From: RZZS01 sp964498755 | GTDB taxonomy: Bacteria > Pseudomonadota > Alphaproteobacteria > Micavibrionales > Micavibrionaceae | DNA: 48,567 bases | Direction: 5' to 3' | Assembly (NCBI GenBank): GCA_964498755.1 | Contig: CAZCIB010000015.1 | Span: 1-48,567, forward strand | Part shown: piece by piece, positions 40,073 to 48,567 of the stretch | How the letters are laid out: every line of letters starts with the position of its first letter | How positions within the stretch are numbered: the first letter of the stretch is position 1 | Position numbers and translations under genes: made by a program | The notes under the pieces: model-generated | Databases searched by the model: none | Seen by the model: only the letters and a program-made list of their open reading frames with translations | Told to the model about the DNA's origin: nothing

Positions 40073-43000
40073 TTAGAAGTCCGCGCCGCAAGCCGCGCCG
40101 GCGTTCAGGATTTCCTCCTGACTGTTGCCGAAATTAACGTTATAGGCCTGCCCCTGTTGCGCGCCGTTCAGCGCCTCGCCAAAGCATCTGGTTTCAGGCG
40201 CGCCTGCGGCGGGCTCGAAGGCGGCGGCTTCTTCAGCGGTGAGATCTTCGCCAGCGGCCGGAGCGATCGCGTTCAGGAGCGCAGCCTGATCAGCCGTCAC
40301 GGAAGGCAGCGAGAGAACCGCCAGATTCGGCCCGGCGTTCAAACCGGCGAACGGATCAATGCCGCGGAAAATATCTTCCTGGTCAATCGTCGGAACAATG
40401 CCGAAGAAGAACAGGCCGAGCGTCGCGTCATCGATAAAGTCGAAGATCTTCGCCTCTATCGCGTTGAACTGGGCCAGCGTCAGAATGCCGGGTCCAAACT
40501 CTGAATTCGCCGGAATGAAGCCGTCATAGCTGGCGTTCAGACCGTCAATCACCGTCGGCGTTCCGGGCTGGAACAGCGCGCCGTTCTGAAGCTGAACGTA
40601 GAAGCGGCTCTGGCCTTCAAAGACCGTCTCGCCAATCGTGTTGCCATCGATCTGCAGATCAAGCGGCGCGGCCAGCGGATCAAGGTCGAAGACCATGCCG
40701 TCCCGGCCGCCGACAAACGTATTGGCGTCGCCCGCGACGAAGTTGATCAGGCCGCTTTCAAAACGCGCGCCCGTCTCGTTGTTCGTGAACGTATTGCCGG
40801 ACAGAACCACGCCGCCATTGGTCGGACCTTCCATGTACAGGCCGTTGGCGCTGTTATTGAAGACGATGTTCCGCAGGATACCTGTCGAAACGGAGTTACT
40901 GACTTCTATGCCGTTGTCACCATTATTGCCAACGATGTTGTCAGCGACAATCAGTGTCTCCGGTTTCGTGGTCTCGTCCGAGTCGATGCCATCATCACCG
41001 CTGTCATGAAGCTCGTTCAGGGTGACTTCGGCATGGCCGATCGTGTCCAGACCTACTGCATCGCGGCCCGAAAAACGAACTTGGTTATCAGTGATGAAAG
41101 CAAGATCGGCATTTTCAACCCGGATGCCATCGCGCCCAGCGAATTTGACCTTGTTGTGCTCGATCAAAAGGCCCTCAACGCCCTCGACATGGATGCCGTC
41201 ATGCGTGCTTTGCTCCGTGATGGCAGGCGCCGGGATGATCTCATAAAGATCGGCAATATTGACGCTCTTTATGATGTCTTTAGCAAGGCCGCCGATGAAG
41301 CGCGTGTCATCGCCGAGAGTTTCAGCATCCGACTCGTCAAGATATTCGTAGGCCTCAAAAGCAAGTTCGAAAAGCCCTTCGAGAACGAAGGCCGGGACTT
41401 CCAGGTCGACGTTCCAGACCGTCTTGTCGACGCCCGTCACAACAACGTCGTTGTCGTTAATGATCGCCGTACCGGTTTCTTCGACATTGATGCCGTGTCC
41501 GCCGGTCCATTTGGCCGAGTTGCCTTCTATGAGAACGTCGGCCTCCTTCATATCGAGGGCTTCGGCCCAGAGCGGCAATTGCGGACCCCTTGATGGCGCA
41601 GCTATGGACGCAGTGACGTAGTTGTCATCTTCATTGTCCGGTTCGTCCTGTTCGATCATCGCACCGCGAACATCCGTGACCGTAATGCCGTGACCATCGC
41701 CCCATTCGAAGCCGGCCTGACCTTCAATCCGGATGGCGTCAAAAAGCGATCCGCGCTCATCATCTTCACGCAGGGCCCGGATCTGGTTTTCACCTCCGTC
41801 AAACTCAACATCGAGATCGAAAATGATGTCCTGATCACCGGAGAAGAGGCCATAGAAGCCAATCCCGCTGGCAAAAACGTCGTTATCGACAACGCGGGTA
41901 AAGCCGCGGCCATCAACGGCGATGCCGTTCTCACCCGTCAGGATGACCTGGTTGCCTTCGATATTGACGAAGTCGAACCGTCCTTCCGATTCACCACGGT
42001 CATTCTCGCCGCGCAACACGCGAGGACCCGGATAGAACCCGCGCCCGCGACGCCGTTTTTCTCCGTCCACACGAATGCCGTCACCGCCGGTCAGGGCGAC
42101 CTGGTTGTCCGTGATGTTCGCGAACGCGCCGCCCGTCACGTTAATGCCGTGGCCAACGCTGCCGAGAACGAGGTTGTCAACGATTTGCGTATCGAAGCTG
42201 TCTTCGACATGGATGCCGTTTCCTTCGTTAAAGAAGAAGCGTGGCTTGCGTTTCGGGCCCTCGTCATAGTTGGAAAGCTCGATCTCGCCGCCGCCAAAGC
42301 CGAAACCGAACAATGCGTCGAGACCCGTCAGGGCAACGAGATTGTTCTCAATCACGGTTTGCCCGGAGTTAAAGACCGCAATGCCATGGTCACCCGTACC
42401 GATGACGATGTTGTCGCGGATGCCTGACTGGTCCGTGTATTCAAAGACAATTCCCGAATCTTCCATCGCGAGAACGACGTTGTCTTCAACAGTCGCATGG
42501 CTCGCCAGATCCTCCCCGTCACCCTCGACGACAATCCCGTTTTCGCCGTTCAGGCCGAAGAGATCACCCTGTGGCCAGCCGAGAATTGTGTTGCCGGTGA
42601 TGGTCAGGCTATCGCTCGCTTCACCATAGATGCCGTTTTTGCCAAAGTCGCGGACGGTATTATCTTCGACGCGAACGCCATCGCTGCCAAAGACAAAGAT
42701 ACCGTGCATGCCGATGGAAGCAAGGTCATTCCCCTGAATGACGCTTCCGTGGGAAGGATTCAGGCTGATGCCGTTTGAGACCGTGCCCGCAACCTTGTTG
42801 TTCATCACTTCGGCGTTTGGCGAGTTATCGATATCGATACCTTCGCCGCCGACATTGCCTGCGTCTTCGAAGTCAACGAAGTTCGTGCTGCTATAGCCGA
42901 CCCAGTTTTCCTTGACGTCGACGCCGTTGCTGTCGGTGATTTCGATGGCGTCATCTCCGGTATCGTAAACGATGTTGCGGGAGACGCTGTCGATGTTGCG

Positions 43001-46000
43001 CTTGGCCCAGATACCGCGGCCCGTCGTGCCGTAAACCGTGTTGTCATCGATGTCGAAATAGTCAGAGCCTTTTTCGACCTTGATGCCGGTGCCGGTATCG
43101 CTGTCACCATCAACGTCGTTGAAGGTGATCGAGCCGTTATCGCTGTTCCATGCGAAGCGAATGCCGAAGCTATCTGCGCTATAGACGCTGTTGTACCGGA
43201 CATCACCGCGCTGCGAACTGCGGAACTCGATACCCGAGGTGCCGGACTCCTTCACCGTGTTATGACCGACAAGAACGTCGTCGCTCCAGTCGACATAAAT
43301 GCCGTATTCGCCGCCTTCAACTGTATTGACGGCGTTCGGGTCCGTGTCATCGCCAACCGTGACGAACGTGCTGTTCGTGACGTGGATGCCTTTCTCGTCA
43401 CTGCCGGTGACCGTGTTCTTCACGATGTCCGTGTCGTTCGAATAGTTGGTGCCGAGGCTGTTATCCACATGGATACCGTCTTCGCCCGCGTCTTCAACAT
43501 GGTTCTGGTTAATCCAGAAACCGCGTGCACCTTCGGCGTAAATGCCGTCAACACCTGCGCCATACACGTCGTTCTTGACGATGTTCACGGCGCTGGTTGC
43601 ATTCGTGACTTCGATTCCGTTGCCGTTCGTTTGACGAACAACGTTCTCCTTGATGAAGCCAAGTCCGCTGCCGTCATAACGCACGCCTGCACCGGCCGTA
43701 TGGATAATCTCGTTACGCTTGATATCCACATTGTTCGAGCCGTTATAGACGTTAATGCCAACGCCGCCGATATTGTCGTCGCCGACCTGCGTGAGAGAGG
43801 CATCGCTATAGCCGATATAGTTATCAAGGATATCGACGTCCGTGCTGCCGTTGACCCGGATGCCGTCCATGATTGTATTGTAAACGACGTTATTCTGGAC
43901 CAGCTTCATTCCGCCAAGGCTGGAAAGATGGATGCCGTGCTCGCCCGTTCCGCTGATGAAATTTTCCTCATTTGCTGCGGCGCCGCCGATCGTGAAGTTC
44001 GAGCCGCCGAACAGATAAATGCCGTCCCGTCCGGGGTTTTCAATGGTGTTGCCTTTGATGGTCACATCAGAGGAAACGCCCCAGATGCCGTATCCGAAGC
44101 CGGTAAATTCGTTACCGGTTACAGAGACTGTTCCAGCAAAGTTCCCAAGGGAAAGTCCGGAGAAGTTCGAGCGCGTTTCACGCTCGACATCATTATCAAC
44201 GACGGTCAGGCCATCATTGTACCAGGCCCGGATGCCGTCCCCGGCAACAGAGCTGATGTCGTTGTTTTCGACATTGGTAGACGTGCTGCCAACGATCGCA
44301 ATACCGTCCCAGCCGGTCTTGGAGATCGTATTGCGCATCCAGCTTTTACTGCCGCCAACCTGAACGCCCTCGCTGTTCAGGACGCGAATCCCCGCTCCCA
44401 GATCGGTGGAGGCATCACCGGGCTGAGTCACTCTGACCGTATTCTGAACCTCATTGCCCCGGACTTTCGCGCCATTAGAGCTGACAATCCGGATACCGTC
44501 GCCATTGACAGGACCGTTCAGGCCGACCTTGTTTAGCACAACGCCGGCATTAGGGCTCGGATTAACCAGAATGCCGTGTGCGCCCGTATTGTCGACAGTA
44601 TTGCCATTGACCCAGGTGTTCGGGGAACCGTTGACGTAAATACCGTTCGCGCCGGTCCCGTCGATCGTGTTCTTTTTGATCAGTCCGAGACGAATTCCTT
44701 TGAACTCGATACCGTCTTTATCAGCCGTGACATAGTTCCATTTGGCGGCGATATCAATATCGAATCCGGCCAGAGTGGTGTCTTCGATGTAAATCCCGTC
44801 GCCTGCGACACCCTCAACGGACTGAAGACTGCCTTCGCTGCCGTTAACATAAACGCGGCCTTTTTTACCAGCGCCGGTCAGCCGCTTCAGGTCGCCCCTT
44901 ATATAGACCCCGTTTTCGGAGCCAATAATGGACGTGTTATCCGTGATAGAGAGCTTCGCGCCCGCGACATCGCCATCAAGGCGTACGCCGTCACCGCCTT
45001 TGCCCTTGATAAGAGTATTTCCGGTAATAGCGATTTCGTGACTGTCTCCGGACAGGTTTCCGGTAAAGGCGATACCATGCTGACCGCCTGTTATGCTGTT
45101 CAGTGAAATGTATATGTCATCCGTGATCGGTCCGGCCCCGGTGTAATCATTGCTGAGGTCGCCCTCGAAACGGATGCCGTCTTTACCAGCCGTGATCGTG
45201 TTGCCGGTTATCACAGCATAATCGTCTCCCGAGAGATCTGTTGCGAACAGTATACCGTGTTCAGCGCTTCCAATTTGTGTCAGACCCTGAACGGACACTT
45301 CGCCCGTGTTCTCGAGATAGATTCCATGCCGGCCCGCGTTTTCGATGGAGCCGCTGGAAATGCTGAGGTTTTTGGTGTCGGCTGCGTAAACCCCGTCGCC
45401 GACTTTGGAAACGCCGGTCGTATCGACCGTATTGCCGGAAAGCGTGACATCGTCGCTCTGGTCGATCCAGATGCCATGGCCGTGCGTGTTCGTGACAACG
45501 TTGCCAGAGGCGTCGGAATTCGTAACGCGCAGCGCGATACCGGCGGCGCCGGCGCCGTCGACATTGTTGGCCAGAATCTGGGCGTTGTCGGTATCTCCAA
45601 TAGAAATCCCGCCGAGGCCTGTGCTGCTGACCGCGTTCTGCGAGACCATGATGTCATCAGCGTAAGCGCCGTGAATGCCATGCTCACTCGTGCTGGACAC
45701 AATGTTGTTGACGATCGTGGCGCCGGTGACCGCGTCAGCCTTCGTGCCTGCAACTGCAATGCCGCGCTTGCCGCCAGTCACTTCAAAGCCGTTAATCGTG
45801 ACATCGTCGGCGGTAACCGTGAAACCATGATCGCCAGCCTTGCCGACTTTGGACTCAGGCACGCCTGTGCGGCCACGCGCGTCAACATTCGCCTGCGCGC
45901 CGAGGAGGGTAACGGATTTATTAACGAGAACGTTTTCAGAGAACGTCCCCGCCTCAACTTTTACCAGCCGGTCGCCGCCCGTCTTGGCCCCGTCGTCAAT

Positions 46001-48567
46001 CAGATTTACAGCCGTCTGGATCCGCCCGCCGTTCAGGGAATCGCCCTCGGCGGTGACGCCAAGTTCGCTGAAATCGCCGTCAAAACCGGTCCCGGCCGCA
46101 TTGTTGGTGCCGTTCAGCAGATATGTGGAAAAGTCCGCGGCGGCCGGGCCGACGCCGTTAAGCGCCGCGACAAGATCGATACGCGTGCCCTCTATGTCGG
46201 CGCCGCTGGTCACGCCCCACCAGTTGCCGACCGCGTTAACTCCCAGGCCTGCAAAGCTCGCATGGGCGTCGATGTCGCCGCGCCCGATCTGAACCGCGAA
46301 ATCACCTCCGCCGAAGTCGCTGAAGTCGTTATTGATCAGAACCGGGTCGGCTGTGTTCTCAATATAGCCGGTCCAGCTGTAATAGCGCAGGCCGGTATCG
46401 ACGTTGGCGAAGCTGCTCCGCTCTACCGTGAAGTCGCCCTGAATGCCGCCCGCCTCAATGCCGATACCAAGGTCTTTGAACTCGACGTTTTGAATGGAAA
46501 CGTTCTCGTTCTCGTTCAGACCGAAACCGAACGCGTCATAAGAAGAATTGCCCTGAATGACGAGGTTGCTGAGGACGACATTGTCGACGTTTTTGGCCGG
46601 ATTGCCGACACCGCCCGAGAAGAAAAGAACCGCCGCCTTTTCGTCTGCCTCCGGCGCGTTGATCGTCATATCGGCGATTTTCACGCCGTCGATTTGGCCG
46701 AATTGACCGGTCACACCGATCGTGTGGTCCGAAGTATCCAGGCCGGAAACCGTCGTGGAGCCAGTGCCGCTGCCAAGAAGGTCAAGGCTCTTGTCAATCG
46801 TCAGGTTTTCGGTAAACGTGCCCGCACCAACATTGACCGTGTTCGCACCCGTGCCCGCGTTATCGATGGCGTCGATGGCGTCCTGGATCAGGCCGCCCGC
46901 GTTCTGGTTCACCGCGATGGAACCGGTGCCCGAGGTTTTCAGCGTATCAGCCGTGGAGGCGAATACGCCGCTGCCCGCGATCTCGATATCGCCGCCGTTC
47001 GTGGCGGTGATTTCCGGATTGACGGTGCCGCCGTCAATGGTGACGTCCACTGCCGTGATGGAGATATCCGCCATGCCGACCTTGGTGCTGCCGGCCTGGA
47101 TGCGGGCCTGGCCCTGCGCGGAGGCGCCGCTGTCGATGGTGACGTTGCCGCCGGCCTCAATGCCGACGGAGCCAAGCGTGGCTACAACTTCGGAGAAGGA
47201 ATCCCCGGCGTCTCCGCCCCGGATATCCACGTCGCCTGCGGTCGCTTTCAGCGTGACGTCGCCTGTGTTCGAGCGCACGCGCACGAAGCCGCTATCTTCC
47301 CCGTCCAGCTCGATATTGCCGAGCGCGGCCAGCGTCACATCCCCGCCGCCGGAGACGTTAACCCGCTTGCCGTTCGCGCCGCCTAGCTTGATATCGCGCC
47401 CGGCGTCGAATTCGATCGTGCCGTTTGTGGTCGTTACATCCTGGTTTGAATTGGGGACGGGCTTGGCAAAGCTGCCGCCCAGAATGTCCCGGCCGGCGCT
47501 GACCATGATATCTCCGTCTCCGGACTGGACCCGCAGGCGGCTGGTCAGACGGATGTCGCCCGTGGCCTCCAGATTGATGGAGCCGCCGTCGGTGTCAATT
47601 CTGTTATTCGCGTAGATATGGCTGTCGGAGGCACGGAACGTGCCGCTCAGAACGTCATAGCCCGCTTTAAGGCTGACATCGCCCGTACCGCTCTCGATCC
47701 AGCTGTTCAGGAAAATATCGTTCCAGGACTCGAGCGCCAGAGACGTCGCGTTGGCCGTGTTGTCGATATTGGCGTTGACGATAATATCACCCGTGCCGGA
47801 ACCGACGCCGTCGATCGTCTGAACGGTCACATCGGCCAGGGCCAGTGCCGCCAGCAGCGCATCGATGTCCAGAACGGAAGTCGTCAGGGAACCGTCCGGC
47901 GCGAACGGATTCGTCCCGCTGATGCCGGAGTTGGATGCCACCTGCTTGATTTCCAGGCTGGCCGGGTCGATCAGCCATTCACCGGCATCAACATCGCCCG
48001 TAATCTCCAGATACCCCTTGGCGGAGGTTTCGACGAAACCGCCCTCCCCGCCATCTTCCCCGCCTACTGCGGAAATCTCGCCGTGATACAGCGCGGCATT
48101 ATCGGCAAACGCCACAATGTCTCCGCCCTCGCCCACGCCGTCGGCACCCTGGCCGCCATCGGCTTTGAGTTTCGACGCTTCGGCAAGATTGATGTTCTGT
48201 CCCGTCACGTCGATCTCGCCGCCATCGGTGCCCGACGCGTCAAGCTTGCCGGATACCGCGACTTTGCCTTTATCGCCGCCGCTCAGGATAATTTTCCCGC
48301 CTTTCATCGTGGCGGAGGAGGCGTCGACGACGCCTTCGACGTTGATGACGTTGTCAACGGCTTCTTTCGCGGCGCGCGCGGTCATCACGACCGTGCCGCT
48401 TTCGGCTTCAATCGTTCCCGTGTTCTCAAGCAGCGCGTCGGCGACTTCGCCGTCCACGGCAAGCTCAAGCAGCCCGTCGCCATAGAGGTCAAGCGTGACT
48501 TTCTCGCCCGCCGCCATTTCAACGCGGCCCATGCGCGCCTGAATGATTCCGCTGTTTTTCACGAAAG
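40073..48567 (-). CDS. Giant surface protein: haemagglutinin-like start plus very long right-handed beta-helix (5' end outside the window)
   Basis: At least 2830 residues are visible; the frame stays open to the window edge and the first visible GTG (48562) is probably an internal valine. The first 500 residues resemble the filamentous-haemagglutinin domain (NSGIIQARMGRVEMAAGEKV, GGKIILSGGDKGKVAVSG, repeated GDI/GDVTL units). Two pectin-lyase-like openings follow, near residues 557 (IQDAIDAIDNAG) and 844 (GGRIQTAVNLID). From about 860 to 2640 there are dozens of PbH1-type units of the form NGIxVxxSxxxxIxxNxV. A non-helical insertion lies near 2400. The C-terminus carries a few cysteines (TRCFGEALNG, GAACGADF). 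It is probably exported as an adhesin; the signal peptide and secretion partner lie beyond the window. Confidence 0.9.
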   Translation of the reverse strand, partial: FVKNSGIIQARMGRVEMAAGEKVTLDLYGDGLLELAVDGEVADALLENTGTIEAESGTVVMTARAAKEAVDNVINVEGVVDASSATMKGGKIILSGGDKGKVAVSGKLDASGTDGGEIDVTGQNINLAEASKLKADGGQGADGVGEGGDIVAFADNAALYHGEISAVGGEDGGEGGFVETSAKGYLEITGDVDAGEWLIDPASLEIKQVASNSGISGTNPFAPDGSLTTSVLDIDALLAALALADVTVQTIDGVGSGTGDIIVNANIDNTANATSLALESWNDIFLNSWIESGTGDVSLKAGYDVLSGTFRASDSHIYANNRIDTDGGSINLEATGDIRLTSRLRVQSGDGDIMVSAGRDILGGSFAKPVPNSNQDVTTTNGTIEFDAGRDIKLGGANGKRVNVSGGGDVTLAALGNIELDGEDSGFVRVRSNTGDVTLKATAGDVDIRGGDAGDSFSEVVATLGSVGIEAGGNVTIDSGASAQGQARIQAGSTKVGMADISITAVDVTIDGGTVNPEITATNGGDIEIAGSGVFASTADTLKTSGTGSIAVNQNAGGLIQDAIDAIDNAGTGANTVNVGAGTFTENLTIDKSLDLLGSGTGSTTVSGLDTSDHTIGVTGQFGQIDGVKIADMTINAPEADEKAAVLFFSGGVGNPAKNVDNVVLSNLVIQGNSSYDAFGFGLNENENVSIQNVEFKDLGIGIEAGGIQGDFTVERSSFANVDTGLRYYSWTGYIENTADPVLINNDFSDFGGGDFAVQIGRGDIDAHASFAGLGVNAVGNWWGVTSGADIEGTRIDLVAALNGVGPAAADFSTYLLNGTNNAAGTGFDGDFSELGVTAEGDSLNGGRIQTAVNLIDDGAKTGGDRLVKVEAGTFSENVLVNKSVTLLGAQANVDARGRTGVPESKVGKAGDHGFTVTADDVTINGFEVTGGKRGIAVAGTKADAVTGATIVNNIVSSTSEHGIHGAYADDIMVSQNAVSSTGLGGISIGDTDNAQILANNVDGAGAAGIALRVTNSDASGNVVTNTHGHGIWIDQSDDVTLSGNTVDTTGVSKVGDGVYAADTKNLSISSGSIENAGRHGIYLENTGEVSVQGLTQIGSAEHGILFATDLSGDDYAVITGNTITAGKDGIRFEGDLSNDYTGAGPITDDIYISLNSITGGQHGIAFTGNLSGDSHEIAITGNTLIKGKGGDGVRLDGDVAGAKLSITDNTSIIGSENGVYIRGDLKRLTGAGKKGRVYVNGSEGSLQSVEGVAGDGIYIEDTTLAGFDIDIAAKWNYVTADKDGIEFKGIRLGLIKKNTIDGTGANGIYVNGSPNTWVNGNTVDNTGAHGILVNPSPNAGVVLNKVGLNGPVNGDGIRIVSSNGAKVRGNEVQNTVRVTQPGDASTDLGAGIRVLNSEGVQVGGSKSWMRNTISKTGWDGIAIVGSTSTNVENNDISSVAGDGIRAWYNDGLTVVDNDVERETRSNFSGLSLGNFAGTVSVTGNEFTGFGYGIWGVSSDVTIKGNTIENPGRDGIYLFGGSNFTIGGAAANEENFISGTGEHGIHLSSLGGMKLVQNNVVYNTIMDGIRVNGSTDVDILDNYIGYSDASLTQVGDDNIGGVGINVYNGSNNVDIKRNEIIHTAGAGVRYDGSGLGFIKENVVRQTNGNGIEVTNATSAVNIVKNDVYGAGVDGIYAEGARGFWINQNHVEDAGEDGIHVDNSLGTNYSNDTDIVKNTVTGSDEKGIHVTNSTFVTVGDDTDPNAVNTVEGGEYGIYVDWSDDVLVGHNTVKESGTSGIEFRSSQRGDVRYNSVYSADSFGIRFAWNSDNGSITFNDVDGDSDTGTGIKVEKGSDYFDIDDNTVYGTTGRGIWAKRNIDSVSRNIVYDTGDDAIEITDSNGVDVKENWVGYSSTNFVDFEDAGNVGGEGIDIDNSPNAEVMNNKVAGTVSNGISLNPSHGSVIQGNDLASIGMHGIFVFGSDGVRVEDNTVRDFGKNGIYGEASDSLTITGNTILGWPQGDLFGLNGENGIVVEGDGEDLASHATVEDNVVLAMEDSGIVFEYTDQSGIRDNIVIGTGDHGIAVFNSGQTVIENNLVALTGLDALFGFGFGGGEIELSNYDEGPKRKPRFFFNEGNGIHVEDSFDTQIVDNLVLGSVGHGINVTGGAFANITDNQVALTGGDGIRVDGEKRRRGRGFYPGPRVLRGENDRGESEGRFDFVNIEGNQVILTGENGIAVDGRGFTRVVDNDVFASGIGFYGLFSGDQDIIFDLDVEFDGGENQIRALREDDERGSLFDAIRIEGQAGFEWGDGHGITVTDVRGAMIEQDEPDNEDDNYVTASIAAPSRGPQLPLWAEALDMKEADVLIEGNSAKWTGGHGINVEETGTAIINDNDVVVTGVDKTVWNVDLEVPAFVLEGLFELAFEAYEYLDESDAETLGDDTRFIGGLAKDIIKSVNIADLYEIIPAPAITEQSTHDGIHVEGVEGLLIEHNKVKFAGRDGIRVENADLAFITDNQVRFSGRDAVGLDTIGHAEVTLNELHDSGDDGIDSDETTKPETLIVADNIVGNNGDNGIEVSNSVSTGILRNIVFNNSANGLYMEGPTNGGVVLSGNTFTNNETGARFESGLINFVAGDANTFVGGRDGMVFDLDPLAAPLDLQIDGNTIGETVFEGQSRFYVQLQNGALFQPGTPTVIDGLNASYDGFIPANSEFGPGILTLAQFNAIEAKIFDFIDDATLGLFFFGIVPTIDQEDIFRGIDPFAGLNAGPNLAVLSLPSVTADQAALLNAIAPAAGEDLTAEEAAAFEPAAGAPETRCFGEALNGAQQGQAYNVNFGNSQEEILNAGAACGADF

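Noticed and set aside
45257..47386. Open frame of 709 codons on the + strand opposite the giant surface protein
   Set aside because: It mirrors the repeated beta-helix codons; the apparent Val/Asp repeats are complements of the NGI-type units.

Overview
The window is a 48.6 kb piece of a Gram-negative chromosome, most likely from an alphaproteobacterium. The clues are one uninterrupted rpsL-rpsG-fusA-tuf-rpsJ...rplQ block with the alphaproteobacterial gene content (no infA, rpmJ or rpsD between secY-adk and rpsM), a zinc-free S14, low-complexity tails on several ribosomal proteins, and palindromic repeats of the kinds common in this class. The species cannot be fixed from the sequence alone.

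Layout. (i) 66-2087, + strand: panB-panC plus a small unknown gene, from a promoter so close to panB that the mRNA may be leaderless. (ii) 2084-24175, - strand: about 22 kb of translation genes in the order rpsL, rpsG, a coiled-coil gene, fusA, tuf, the S10 operon, the spc operon through secY-adk, then rpsM-rpsK-rpoA-rplQ. Four small genes not normally found there sit inside it: 22608-22886, 17775-18095, 16614-16826 and 11917-12141. The last is a divergent second copy of ribosomal protein S17 next to the true rpsQ. (iii) 24203-26179, - strand: a large proline/acid-rich protein with peptidoglycan-binding-like segments, whose terminator shares bases with the rpsL promoter. (iv) 26353-30173, + strand: a two-gene operon of a membrane protein with eight CxxC pairs and a hybrid histidine kinase (PAS-HisKA-HATPase-REC-REC-HPt). 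(v) 30189-39921, - strand: a type IV pilus / type II secretion-like locus (lipoprotein, GspE/PilB ATPase, GspF/PilC, two bitopic assembly proteins, two prepilin-like proteins). It is interrupted by a DUF1778-GNAT toxin-antitoxin pair, a 207-bp MITE-like repeat and a 23S-IVS-type four-helix-bundle element. (vi) 40073 to the right edge, - strand: a surface protein of more than 2800 residues with a filamentous-haemagglutinin-like start and a very long right-handed beta-helix, cut by the window end.

The most unusual theme is repeat architecture. Spacers inside the highly expressed ribosomal block and the pilus locus carry hairpins whose arms are built of imperfect short tandem repeats. Five of them have one outer end at, or within two bases of, a TAG stop codon of the gene upstream. 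Four are empty hairpins; the fifth carries a gene for a four-helix-bundle protein of the family encoded by 23S rRNA intervening sequences. Two of the empty ones also share a related loop core. This suggests, as inference, one mobile or once-mobile family with a preference for gene ends in operons. A second, unrelated pair of 207-bp repeats with IS630/mariner-like ends is also present.
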